Assembly: GCA_026770615.1 (NCBI GenBank)
Contig: MU631369.1
Coordinates: 172,127 to 189,385, forward strand
From: Pavlovales sp. CCMP2436
Taxonomy: Eukaryota > Haptophyta > Pavlovophyceae > Pavlovales
Length of the DNA: 17,259 nucleotides
Direction of reading: 5' to 3'
The notes below the pieces were generated by a model. The model searched no databases, was not told the origin of the DNA, and worked only from the letters and a program-made list of their open reading frames with translations. The translations under genes and the position numbers were made by a program. Of the stretch, positions 1 through 8,288 are shown piece by piece (within the stretch, counting starts at the first letter, position 1; each line of letters begins with the position of its first letter).

Positions 1-2
1 CG

Positions 3-323
3 CCCGCCGGCATCGACCGCGTGGATACGCTACGCCGCATGGACCTCTCGCCGCTCGGGCTGTGGGCGCAGCTCGACGACCCGCTCGCCTTCTCGGAGTG
101 CGCGCGGCACGTGCTGCTGCTGCGCGCAGAGGACGCGATGCTCGCCACCTACTGCGACGACGACGTGGCAGGCGCGCGGCCACCGCGGCTGCGCGACTAC
201 CAGCTCGACGAAATGGCCAGGGCGCGCGTGCTGCCCGCCGTGCCGCGCGCCGACGCGTCCGTCTTCGTCTCGCCCCGGCAGCAGCTCGAGGCGGAACGGC
301 GCGCGGCTGGCCTTGTCCCGTGA
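3..323 (+). CDS. 3' end of an unrecognised gene (partial)
   Basis: The reading frame is open from the window edge (codon CCC at 3-5) to TGA at 321-323, about 106 residues, so the start lies outside the window. Third codon positions are almost all G or C, as in the other real exons here. Visible residues include WAQLDDPLAFSECARHVLLL near the start and an Arg/Glu-rich tail ending RRAAGLVP. I do not recognise the family and assign no function. The end is ambiguous: the stop overlaps GTGAGT at 320-325, a good 5' splice donor, and CCCCAG ends at 369. Removing 320-369 (50 nt) would change the tail to P-R-Y-S-A-S with TAG at 386-388. The two models differ by only a few residues. The gene is convergent with the DUF3326 gene, 179 bp away. 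Confidence 0.6.
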   Translation, partial: PAGIDRVDTLRRMDLSPLGLWAQLDDPLAFSECARHVLLLRAEDAMLATYCDDDVAGARPPRLRDYQLDEMARARVLPAVPRADASVFVSPRQQLEAERRAAGLVP

Positions 324-502
324 GTGGATCTAAGGCCGCGTGTTTTGTTGTTGTGCGCATCTGCCCCAGGCGGTATAGCGCTAGTTAGGTTTTTGGGTCA
401 GATTTGGTGTACATCACGAGAGTCCCGTTGGAACCTATAAGATGCGGGCCCTGATTACGAGGGGTTGTATCGAGCCAAGACGGGGCGCAAGGCGGCCCAG
501 GC

Positions 503-1940
503 TCAGAGCTGCGGGATAGCGCTCACGCCGCGCACGGTGAGCGCTTGCAGATTTATCCCGGCGCGGTGCGCGGCCACGATGCCGACTGCCTCGAGGTAGC
601 TCGCAGCGTAGACCACCTGCGCGCCGCCGCCGCCGCCGCCCAGGCCGAGCAGCTCTGGCCGTGCGGCCATCAGCGACGCATTCTCCTCGACCGCTACTAG
701 CAGCACGTGTGGCCGCGCGGCGAGACCAAGTACCGCCGCGCCTCCGCACGCGCCCGCGGGTGCGATCACGGCGTCCACATCCGCCGCGAACAGCTCGCCA
801 TCCACCCCCGACGCCGGCGCGCACAGCGCGGGCGCGGCGTGTAGGTTGGCAAGAACGCACGGCAAGAACGTGAAGCCGAGCTCCTCAGCCGCTGCGCGTG
901 GGCTCACACCCGCTGCGGGCGGCAGCACCTCGAGCGCGGGTGCGTGCGCGCACGGCAGGCGCAGGCGGCGCGCGACAAGGCGAGAGACGAGCGCCTCGAC
1001 GCCGCCGATCACGTCGACGCCCGCCCCCTGCCGGTACGCCTCGAGCTCGGCCGAGTCGCCGGGCACGTCGGGTAGCCGACACACGAGCGCGATGGCCGTG
1101 CAGCCCGCCTCCTCCACCAGCCGGCGCGAGGCGCGCACGAGCGTCTCTGGGCAGCGCAGCGTCCCCCACGACGCGCCCGACGGGGCGAGCGCCAGCTCCG
1201 CGTCCACCGGCTTGTCGGTGAGCGTCCACGCACCCACGTCGAGGCCGAGCGTGGCGCGCGCCGCGTCGGCGGCCTGCAGCTGGCGCAACCTCAATTCAGG
1301 TTCTATCCCGCTGTCGAGCACTAGACCAATACGGTTGCGCCTGACCGCGCGCAGCCCAAGCCGGCCCTGCGCGAACTCGTCGAGCGCCCAGCCCTCCACG
1401 TAGAGCGCGTTGGGCGGCGGCCAGTAGAGCATGGCGCCGTTCAGCACGTTGGGGTGCGTCACCAGCACGTCCACCACCGCTGCGAGCGCACGCGCGACGG
1501 GCAGCGCATCCCCCGCGTACCCGCCGACGGCCGCACCGATGCCCGTTGGTACGATCAGCACGGCGGTGTAACCGCGCCGCCCGCTGGTGCGCGGCGGCCC
1601 CGCGCCGCCGACGGCCGACGCGCGCGCGAGCGCGCGCGCAGCCGCCCGCTGCGGCGCCACCTTCGAGGGCGCGAGGCGCACCGTGCACGTGGGCAGCCGT
1701 GTGGTGATCCCGGCGAGCGCGCAGACCGGCCGCGCGCCGTGAGCAGCGGCGAGCCCGCAGAGCGCGAGCGCCAGCCGGAGCGCTCGACTTCGAGCAGCTC
1801 GGACAAGCCAGACGACGGGTTGGCCTGCGAGAGAGCAGCGAGAGCAAGAGCGATAGCAGGGGCACGTGTTAATAGGGACGCGACGGTGAGATGAGGGGTG
1901 GAGAAGCGCGGCTCTCACGTGTAGGCGCAGAGGTCTGCAT
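503..1940 (-). CDS. DUF3326 family protein, probably plastid-targeted, two exons
   Basis: Exon 1 is 1940-1919, the intron 1918-1825 (GTGAGA...CTCTCGCAG, strong pyrimidine tract) and exon 2 1824-503, ending in TGA. The phases fit: 22 nt from ATG at 1940 gives seven codons plus one base, completed by two bases of exon 2. The product is 447 residues. The frame also stays open through the intron with only a GTG as start, so the spliced ATG is the better model. Residues about 22-37 (ALRLALALCGLAAAHG) are a hydrophobic signal-like stretch, followed by an Arg/Ala-rich transit-like region. The DUF3326 domain runs from about residue 93 to the end: AVLIVPTGIGAAVGGYAGDA, VTHPNVLNGAMLYWPPPNAL, NRIGLVLDSGIEPELRLRQL, SGASWGTLRCPE, CAHAPALEVLPP and AAEELGFTFLPCVLANL. 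I know this family from cyanobacteria and plastid-bearing eukaryotes; its biochemical role is not established. Targeting is inferred from the N-terminus. Confidence 0.85.
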
Positions 1941-2962
1941 GAACGCGGTCAGCCAGCGAGCGAGCAGCCGATCTGCGAAGCCTTCGATTTTTCACTTCTG
2001 ACATGCTGATTTTTTATTAAAAATCATATTTTTATTAAATCTCCTCAATAACTAATTATGTATTACTAATTAAGTGCCGATGTTAAATAAATAAAGATTC
2101 CTATCCAATTAAAAAAAATCAGGGTGGTACCGATAGGTCCGTGGCCAGAAGGCGCTCTGGGCTGCATCAGGGATGCGCCAAACACACTTTGGGGTGTATA
2201 GGCTACCCCACACACCACGCCGAGCCCCCCTCCTCTCAGAGCAGGTCCGCGTCGACGCGCTGGCAAGCTACTGGCACGCGCGCCCACATGCCCAAAACTT
2301 GGCCCCCATGTTGAAATTTCTGGCATTTTGTTTAGTGATTTCAAGAGATCATAACGGACCAACAGGAGGCCGCATCGTCAAACTAATTGATTCCTGGATA
2401 TTCCCATGTTGTCCTGCCCATGGTGATGTGCGATGACCTTAGGTCCCTGCCGCGCGGTTCGTCGACTACAGCGTGCCGAACCCATCCTATTGAATAGGTT
2501 TGAAAACGTATTGAATAGGCCCAGGGGTCTAGCCGTCTGCGCGTTGGCCTCGCGAGTCTCCTCCACACGCGTGCGTGGCTGTGGTGCGGGAGCTGCATCT
2601 CGGTACTAGGACGTGCCACCCCGCCGGCCGCACGTGCAGAGGCCGCGCGCGATGACACTGCGTGCGCGCTTCCTGCGCCGGAGGTAATGTAGCTCGATCT
2701 CACGCTCCGCTCGGCCGATCGAGCATCTGATTGAAGTTCCGCACCCGGCAAGGGCTCCCGCGTGCGGAACTTCAATCGCCTCCGATATCCGGTCCGGCAT
2801 GCTGCAACGCTAAGCACATAACTAACGTTTCACACGCTTGTCGGAAATTCACAAACACGCTTTTAAGCAATGGCGCCTGTAACGGGTCTTGTTCATTTAG
2901 ACTTTTAGTTCATTTGGCGGGGATAACCATCCTAGTGGACCTCTTATCCATCATCAACGAAA
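1941..2962. other. Gene-free, AT-rich to mixed intergenic DNA
   Basis: This is the upstream flank of the DUF3326 gene. Positions 1990-2120 are very AT-rich, with several A and T runs, and probably include that gene's promoter, although I see no clear TATA or initiator element. Further on there is a perfect 13-bp palindrome (CCTATTGAATAGG, 2486-2498), whose right part ATTGAATAGG recurs at 2510-2519, and the hairpin listed separately. The ORFs here (for example minus 2362-2066) lack the GC3 bias of the real genes and any recognisable motif, so I do not call a gene. Confidence 0.5.
2729..2777. repeat. Perfect 16-bp inverted repeat with 17-nt loop
   Basis: GATTGAAGTTCCGCAC (2729-2744) is matched exactly by its reverse complement at 2762-2777, separated by 17 bases. 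The stem does not extend well beyond these ends. It could be a cruciform, a transcript hairpin, or a very short foldback element. No terminal T or U run follows. Confidence 0.85.
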
Positions 2963-3119
2963 TACAGGGGATCGCGGGCAATAAGAACGGCGCTCTTGAG
3001 ACTGAGGCTCAGTTTCTTAGCAACTTACATACAAGCAATGCTTAAATTTTGTCTAAATTACTATTGAAGGGCACAAAAAACGAGGCTCGGTTTTTTTTCA
3101 TTGCCTGCGATCCCCTGTA
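2963..3119. mobile_element. MITE-like element with 18-bp terminal inverted repeats and TA flanks
   Basis: CAGGGGATCGCGGGCAAT (2965-2982) and ATTGCCTGCGATCCCCTG (3100-3117) are inverted copies with one mismatch. Each is bordered outside by the dinucleotide TA (2963-2964 and 3118-3119), the target duplication typical of Tc1/mariner-type insertion. The interior is about 117 bp, has no ORF of note, and holds short subterminal matches (GAGGCTC on both sides). This is the structure of a non-autonomous miniature inverted-repeat element. The superfamily assignment rests only on the TA duplication. Confidence 0.65.
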
Positions 3120-3147
3120 GAGACATGGCGAGACCTTTCTAACCCAA

Positions 3148-3325
3148 TACGTCAGAGACTTCTTTCTCGAGACTGTTGTGTGTCTGATCAGCCTTAGCGG
3201 TGGGGACGGTATCCGTGTGCTCTGCAAAGGTCCCTTGATCCAAGTGTTTCTCAGTGACACTTGGGTCCGGTGGAGACCTGTCAGGGGACGGACGTATTTT
3301 TAGATATTTACACAGCGAAGAGTGC
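3148..3325 (+). repeat. Dispersed repeat family, copy A
   Basis: This stretch is closely similar to 6595-6772. The best conserved part runs from TGTGTCTGATCAGCCTTAGC to the GGGGACGGACGTAT motif and the ending TAGATATTTACACA. Compared with copy B, the main length change is three bases (AGTGACACT against AACTCT), which keeps one reading frame. That frame gives LISLSGGDGIRVLCKGPLIQ and ends WRPVRGRTYF, then a stop. Similarity fades upstream of about 3148, so the copy looks truncated at its left end. The adjoining MITE ends 29 bp before it. Confidence 0.75.
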
Positions 3326-4915
3326 GGCGGTGGCTGCGGCGAGGAGCGCCGAGCGCCGATCGCAGGTTTGCGCCGCACGGTGCCCCGAGCACCGAGCGCC
3401 GAGCACAGATCTGCGCCGAGGTTGCAGAACAACCCCAGAACAACCCCCCGCCCCCTCGCTCCATTATTTTGCGACCAGAGGCCGGAACGACCCTCCCCCC
3501 CTCCTCGTTATTTTTCTTCGAACAACATTAAACTTGCATACCCACCCCACGTTATTTTCCAGAATAACGTTGAACGTACTCCAACTACAGAAGGACAAGG
3601 GAGGGGGGGGTTGTACAAAATGACGCGCATATGAGCGCCCCGATCACCGCCCAGCGTGGGAACACGACAAACAGCAACCAGCAGATCATCTCCCTACAAG
3701 CCATTGCCGGGGAATCGGCAGTCAGGCTTAGCTGTTGCGAGTGGTCGACGGGGTCAGATCGTATGGAGAAACTGATTTTCAAGCGTTTAATTTTTGCCCT
3801 TTTACCGTACAGTGCTGGTAAACGGCCAAAACCACCCCCTCTTGGTCGAGGATTTTAAGTTGCACACTGACCGGAGTGTATAATGCCACGCCCTGGTCAG
3901 CTGCGAGGCGGAAGTACCGAGTCCAACGCATCTGGTCGGCTCTAGCCCCGCCCCCCTCCTGGCCCCCGAGCGGAAATGAGTTTTGGCATGCGAGATTCAC
4001 TGGCATGGGGGGGAGGGGGGGGAGGTTAAGAGGGGAAGAGTGAGACGATCACTACGACAACAATAGCACTATTAGCTGTTTAGCTACTCATTTTTAAATA
4101 ATCAATTAGACTTGACATACATTATTGATGTTTGAACGCGTGCCCGGACGACTCTTCCCCAGGACTGCTTTAACTGGGCTGCGCCCGTGAACAGAGATTT
4201 GATACGATCGATCAGAAGATAGTAAGCGATTACGAGATTGTGCCATTTTCGTTATTGCTGCACATAGTTTTGGCACAACGTCGACGCCAGCAGCCACAAC
4301 TCGAAGCTGTGGCATACGGTGCGCGGGCGGGGCCAGGGGGGCGCGCAGGGGCTCCAGAGCGCACGGCGAGGGGTTGGGTGTACGGCCAGCATGTCAAAGT
4401 AGGCCACGCGCTACAGACGCCTGACGATGACCGCCAGAGCGCAGCAACGACGATGTTGACGTTCGCGAGAAGGAGGAGAACGATGTCCCCAAAGCGGAGG
4501 CCGCCCAAGCGCCCAGTTTTTAATAAACGTGTTCAAAAAGTGTATACGCACCCGTCCCTTGGCGGATAATCGTAGCCATCAGGGTTTGCAAGCAAGGCTT
4601 GCCGCATGCCCCTCTAAGCTTCATGTCCGCAACTGATTAAATTTATTCAGGATTAATACAGAGGAAGCTCTTCTAGAGCTACAAATTAATATCCAAGCCT
4701 CGCGGCTGATGTCCGCAGCCTGCGAGGAAGCCGTAGCTGGACTCCGAGGCGGAGGCAGAGGAGCTGACCGCTAACTCAAGTTTACCCACGCTGGCCATTT
4801 GAGCTAAAATATCACCAGTAGTAGCAGCATAGGCGCTTGTGCATCTTGAGGCTGGTCGCGCTACGAGACCTGTAAGCATAATCGCACGACCCGCGTACAC
4901 ATGCGACGAGCTAAA
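3326..4915. other. Intergenic block with no supportable gene
   Basis: Positions 3326-3430 are a GC-rich stretch built from imperfect GAGCGCCGAGC-type words. From 3430 to 3530 there are C-rich runs, and 4001-4025 is a G-rich tract with quadruplex potential. ACGTTATT and AATAACGT (3550-3571) form a small hairpin. A GC-rich island at 4230-4520 has ORFs open on both strands (plus 4240-4569, minus 4508-4230), but no motif, no good start context and no consistent codon bias decide between them. Positions 4700-4900 on the minus strand lie directly downstream of the zinc-finger stop and may be its 3' UTR; a 73-codon open stretch there begins at GTG and is not convincing. Confidence 0.45.
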
Positions 4916-6121
4916 TTACACGATATCGAACGGCAGCTTGCCGTGCAGCTTACGCTCGTGCTTCTCAAGGGCTTTCGAACCGCCAATTGTCGTGTATTTG
5001 CAATCAGGCTCGTCGCAAATGCGTGCGTGCGCGCGCTCGTGCCTCTCGAGCTGCTGCACAGTAATGGTTCGGCACTGGCAGCCGGGCTCGTCGCACACGT
5101 ACGGCCGCTCGCCACTGTGCGTGCGCTTGTGCATCGAGAGCGTGCTCGCAGTAGTGGCCCTGAAGCCGCAGCCGGGATCGTCGCACGCGTGCGGCCGCTC
5201 ACCGGCGTGTGTGCGCTTGTGCGCCGTGAGGTTGTCCGGCTGTTTGACCCTGAAATTACAGCCGGGCTCATCGCACGCGTACGGCCGCTCGTCGCTGTGC
5301 GTGCGCTTGTGCACCTTGAGGGTGCTCGCATCAGCAGCCCGGTAGCCGCAGCTGGGCTCGTCGCACGCAAACGGCCGCTCACCGTTGTGCGTGCGCTTGT
5401 GCCTCGTGAGGTGGCCCGCAACAGTGGTCTTGTAGCTGCAGCCCGGCTCGTCGCACACGTACGGACGCTCGCCACTGTGCGTGCGCTTGTGCTGCTTGAG
5501 GGTGCCCGCTTCAACAGCCCGGTAGCCACAGCTGGGCTCGTCGCACGCATACGGCCGCTCGCCGCTGTGCGTGCGCTTGTGCGACTGGAGATTGCCTGCC
5601 GCAGTAGCCCTGAAGCCACAGCCGGGCTCGTCGCACGCGAACGGCCGCTCGCCGTTGTGCGTGCGCTTGTGCCTCGTGAGGTGGCCCGCAACAGTGGCCA
5701 TGTACTCGCAGCCGATCTCGTCGCATGCGTACGGCCGCTCGCCGCTGTGCGTGCGCCTGTGCCCCTTGAGGGTGCCCGGCCAAGTGGCCCGATACTCGCA
5801 CCCGGGCTCGTCACACGCGTACGGCCGCTCGCCGCTGTGCAAGCGCTTGTGCGACTTGAGATTGCTTGCATCAGCAGCCCTGTAGCCGCAGCCGGGATCG
5901 TCGCACGCATACGGCCGCTCGCCGCTGTGCGTGCGCATGTGCAACTGGAGATGACCTGCCTTAGTCGCCTGGTACCCACACCCAGGCTCATCGCACGGGA
6001 AGCGGCGCTCGGGCTCGGCACCGGGGGGCTCGGCGTCGGGCGAGGCCGTCTCCGAGCCCCCAGCCTCGTCATTTGCACCGCCAATCAGCGTGCAGTACTC
6101 GGCGGCCCCGGGTGCGTGCAC
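4916..6121 (-). CDS. Protein of 12 tandem C2H2 zinc fingers
   Basis: The 401-codon frame ends in TAA at 4918-4916. About 40 acidic and Pro-rich residues (…DAEPPGAEPE) are followed by 12 fingers at residues about 43-394. Fingers 1-11 follow C-x4-C-x12-H-x3-H with TGEKP-like linkers (HSGERPYACDEPGC); finger 12 is diverged (C-x4-C-x13-H-x4-H). The array repeats every 30 residues (90 bp). Fingers 4 and 7 have the same helix (AGHLTRH) and the same linker (HNGERPFAC), pointing to internal duplication. By family this is a nucleic-acid-binding, probably nuclear protein; the C-x4-C spacing recalls TFIIIA-like fingers. The start is unsettled: 6121 is GTG and there is no in-frame ATG above it before a stop. 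ATG at 6233 joined to this frame by removing 6167-6128 (GTGCGT...CCAG, only 40 nt) is possible. Frames on both strands stay open across the array because of its periodicity, but only this one encodes fingers. Confidence 0.88.
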   Translation of the reverse strand: MHAPGAAEYCTLIGGANDEAGGSETASPDAEPPGAEPERRFPCDEPGCGYQATKAGHLQLHMRTHSGERPYACDDPGCGYRAADASNLKSHKRLHSGERPYACDEPGCEYRATWPGTLKGHRRTHSGERPYACDEIGCEYMATVAGHLTRHKRTHNGERPFACDEPGCGFRATAAGNLQSHKRTHSGERPYACDEPSCGYRAVEAGTLKQHKRTHSGERPYVCDEPGCSYKTTVAGHLTRHKRTHNGERPFACDEPSCGYRAADASTLKVHKRTHSDERPYACDEPGCNFRVKQPDNLTAHKRTHAGERPHACDDPGCGFRATTASTLSMHKRTHSGERPYVCDEPGCQCRTITVQQLERHERAHARICDEPDCKYTTIGGSKALEKHERKLHGKLPFDIV

Positions 6122-6384
6122 GCATCCCTGGCTTCGCGAACATCCCTGGGGCTCGCTGCTGACGCACCACCCGGTGACATCGGTAGGGCGAGACGCCCGC
6201 GCCGCGGCGCGAACCCGTGCGATGGGGCGCCATGCCCGTTGACCGAGTTTTAAAGTCGCAACAGGTCAGTTCCTTGTCAGCCGAGCGTGCAGTGCGATCC
6301 AATCAAGCACAGCAGCCAGCAGAGGCGCGCCAAAAGTGCAGGAGGGAGGAACAATGCCTCGGAAAAACACCCCAACATATTGAG

Positions 6385-6775
6385 CCCGAGGCCCACCCCC
6401 CTGAGGGGGTGGGGTAGACCGGGACCAAAATGAGCCCCCACCGTGAGAGATTCTTGCCCCTCGTGGACAAGCATCACACTGTGGGATACAGGCTACCGGA
6501 GGTTATTTCTCTGTTTATTTTGTGCTACAGGTGCGGCACGTGCGCAGGCGAGCTGCATTTTGAGACGAGCGAGAGGCAGCAGCGGCCGGTCAGTGCGTCA
6601 GTCAGAGAGCCGTCGACTGTCGTGTGTCTGATCAGCCTTAGCGGTGGGGACGGTATCCGTGTGCTCTGCGAAGGTCCCTTGATCCGAGTGTTTCTCAACT
6701 CTTGGGTCCTGTGGAGACCTGTCAGGGGACGGACGTATGTCTAGGTATCTACAAATTTCTAGATATTTACACACA
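6385..6775 (+). repeat. Dispersed repeat family, copy B (left arm of an inverted pair)
   Basis: This segment aligns along its length, with divergence, to the reverse complement of 7035-7410. Landmarks in order are a GC-rich hairpin (CCCACCCCC at 6392-6400 with GGGGGTGGG at 6405-6413), GATTCTTGCCCCTCG, CTGCATTTTGAGACGA, CGGTCAGTGCGTCAGTC, GGTATCCGTGTGCTC, GGGGACGGACGT and TTTACACACA. Its right half is also close to copy A. One frame from 6430 to 6744 is open; part of it (GELHFETSER...ASVREPSTVV) resembles the frame in copy C (VLHFQTTRGR...ASREPSVVD). Probably a decayed transposon-derived sequence; family unknown. Confidence 0.7.
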
Positions 6776-7034
6776 GTTACCAGCTAGATCTGGGCGGCCT
6801 GCGCCGCTTTGGTCTTGCCCCTATGATCGTCAGGTCCGCCGCCTACCCCACCGATGTGCTCGGTACAGTGGCCCGCGCACGGGGGGAGGTGGGTCTACCC
6901 GGGGGTATCGCCGAGATCTGCGTCCGGGGTTGGCTGGCTGCACTTGACACGAGCCACTGAGTGCAAGACATCGTATCGCCATGAAACGAACGCACCACCA
7001 TCGTTCCGTGGGACTGCCCTAACTGGGCCGTGAG
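6776..7034. other. Spacer between inverted repeat copies B and C
   Basis: About 260 bp of mixed sequence with no convincing ORF. I see no transposase motif and no RNA gene. If copies B and C are the arms of one foldback element, this would be its loop. Confidence 0.4.
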
Positions 7035-7410
7035 GTGTGTGTAAGTTTCTAGTTCAACGTCCGTCCCCGGGAGGATCTCACTGGATTTAAGTTTTGAAAA
7101 AACACTCAGATCCAGGGATCCACCCCGAGCACACGGATACCAACCCCACCGCTGATCAGTTCAGCCACACGACGATCAACGACTGACGGCTCTCGACTGG
7201 CGCGCTGACCGACCTCCACTGCTCTCCCTCGCGTCGTCTGAAAATGCAGCACCGTCTGCGAGTGCGGCCCACCTTCGCGCATCCCAAGCATTACTTCCTC
7301 GCTAGCCTGGCTCGCATATGTTGCGATTCTTGCCCCGAGGGACAGAAATCGTAAATATACGCGGCTTGTCTGCTGGCCCAGTCTATCCCACCCCTTGCCG
7401 GGGTGGGCCT
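7035..7410 (-). repeat. Dispersed repeat family, copy C (inverted relative to A and B)
   Basis: Read on the minus strand it follows the landmark order of copy B: hairpin (7387-7394 with 7400-7407 in plus coordinates), TGTCCCTCGGGGCAAGAATC, CTGCATTTTCAGACGACG, CGGTCAGCGCGCCAGTC, GGTATCCGTGTGCTC, GGGGACGGACGTT and TTACACACA. Arms B and C are each about 380 bp and roughly 260 bp apart. It overlaps the end of the degraded minus-strand reading frame listed next. Confidence 0.7.
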
Positions 7411-7710
7411 TGGGCGCAGGGCTTTGGGATGCGGGAAATCGCGGGCTTGCTGGCTCATGATTGTGTTTTGGCAGTTTTGAGTTTGCTGGCTCATATTTAA
7501 TTTTAGGTTTCTTGCCGCCCGAGTGGTGTGTCAGCGTGGTTGACTGGATGCTTTCAAAGGCCCGTTTGGTAGATGAGTGCATTGCGAGTGGGTGATTTTC
7601 GTGTATGGATATGACGGGCTTGTCCGAGATTAATGCGTGCTTGTTTGACGGGCCTGCTGCGAATTCATGGTGTATGGTGGGACGAGATGGTCCTGTTTTG
7701 GGTTCCTGAT

Positions 7711-8110
7711 GTATGGTGGGACTGGCTACTCCTGGTGATGCTGAGGGTGTGGCTCGAGACAGTCTTTTCTGGATGCCCTTTGGGGGTATGACTCGAAGCG
7801 GTCTCTGCTGGATTTATTTTTTCACGATTGGTATGCGTAAGCGTGGCTGTCCTCGGCTGGGCCTGAGGCTGGGCTCAGGCTGCATGGGGGTATGGTCGGG
7901 TCTGCACCTAGGAGTGAGGCTTCGTCTGGTAGTGCTGTGGGTGTGACTCGGAACGAGCTCTTCTGGATGCGCTTTGAGGGTATGACTCGAGGCGGTCTCT
8001 TCTGGATTTGTTTTTTCACGATTGGTATGCGTAAGCGTGGCTGGCCGCGGCTAGGCCTGAGGGTGGGCTCAGTCTGCATGGAGGGTATGGTCGGGTCTGC
8101 ACATGAGCGT
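7711..8110. repeat. Tandem repeat, period 194 bp, two full copies plus a partial third
   Basis: TTCTGGATGC at 7767 recurs at 7961, and similarity covers GGGTATGACTCGA, CGGTCTCT, TTTTTTCACGATTGGTATGC, GTAAGCGTGGCTG and GGTATGGTCGGGTCTGCAC. A third partial copy starts near 8088. On the minus strand the unit encodes about 65 residues of the repetitive protein. Since 194 is not a multiple of three, small indels have put the copies out of frame with each other. Confidence 0.85.
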
Positions 8111-8182
8111 GAGTCTTCATTATTTGGAGGTTGATTGCGAGTCAAGCGTATTCGTTTGGCAGGAGTTGTTTGTATGCTGGTG

Positions 8183-8288
8183 TCCGTTGGGGGTATGGGC
8201 TCATGCTGCATAAGTGGTATGGCCGCTGGTAAAACGTTTTGAGCGATGCTGTCCGTTAGGGGTATGGGTTCGTAATGAATGAGTGGTA
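8183..8288. repeat. Short tandem repeat, period 66 bp (22 codons)
   Basis: Two diverged units (8183-8222 and 8249-8288) share GTCCGTT(A/G)GGGGTATGGG and GAGTGGTA-like words. The minus strand reads IPLIHYEPIPLTD and IPLMQHEPIPPTD. The period is exactly 22 codons and both units are in frame, which supports past protein coding on this strand. Confidence 0.65.

Noticed and set aside
1825..1918. N-terminal 31 codons of the 471-codon DUF3326 ORF
   Set aside because: They begin with GTG, have no ATG and coincide with an intron with a textbook pyrimidine tract and CAG.
4230..4569. ORFs on both strands in a small GC-rich island
   Set aside because: The minus ORF opens at TTG, the plus ORF is low-complexity Arg/Pro-rich, and neither has a recognisable motif. 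A gene cannot be supported.
5090..5960. Regular 90-bp repeats that could suggest a CRISPR-like array
   Set aside because: Repeat and spacer lengths do not fit, the units vary throughout, and they translate into zinc fingers in a eukaryotic context.
4901..6253. A 450-codon plus-strand ORF antisense to the zinc-finger gene, and a 407-codon ORF in another minus frame (6084-4861)
   Set aside because: Both arise from the 90-bp periodicity and high GC of the finger array. Their translations are the same Ala/Arg/Val or Ser/Thr/Arg phrase repeated, while the chosen frame has perfect C2H2 spacing.
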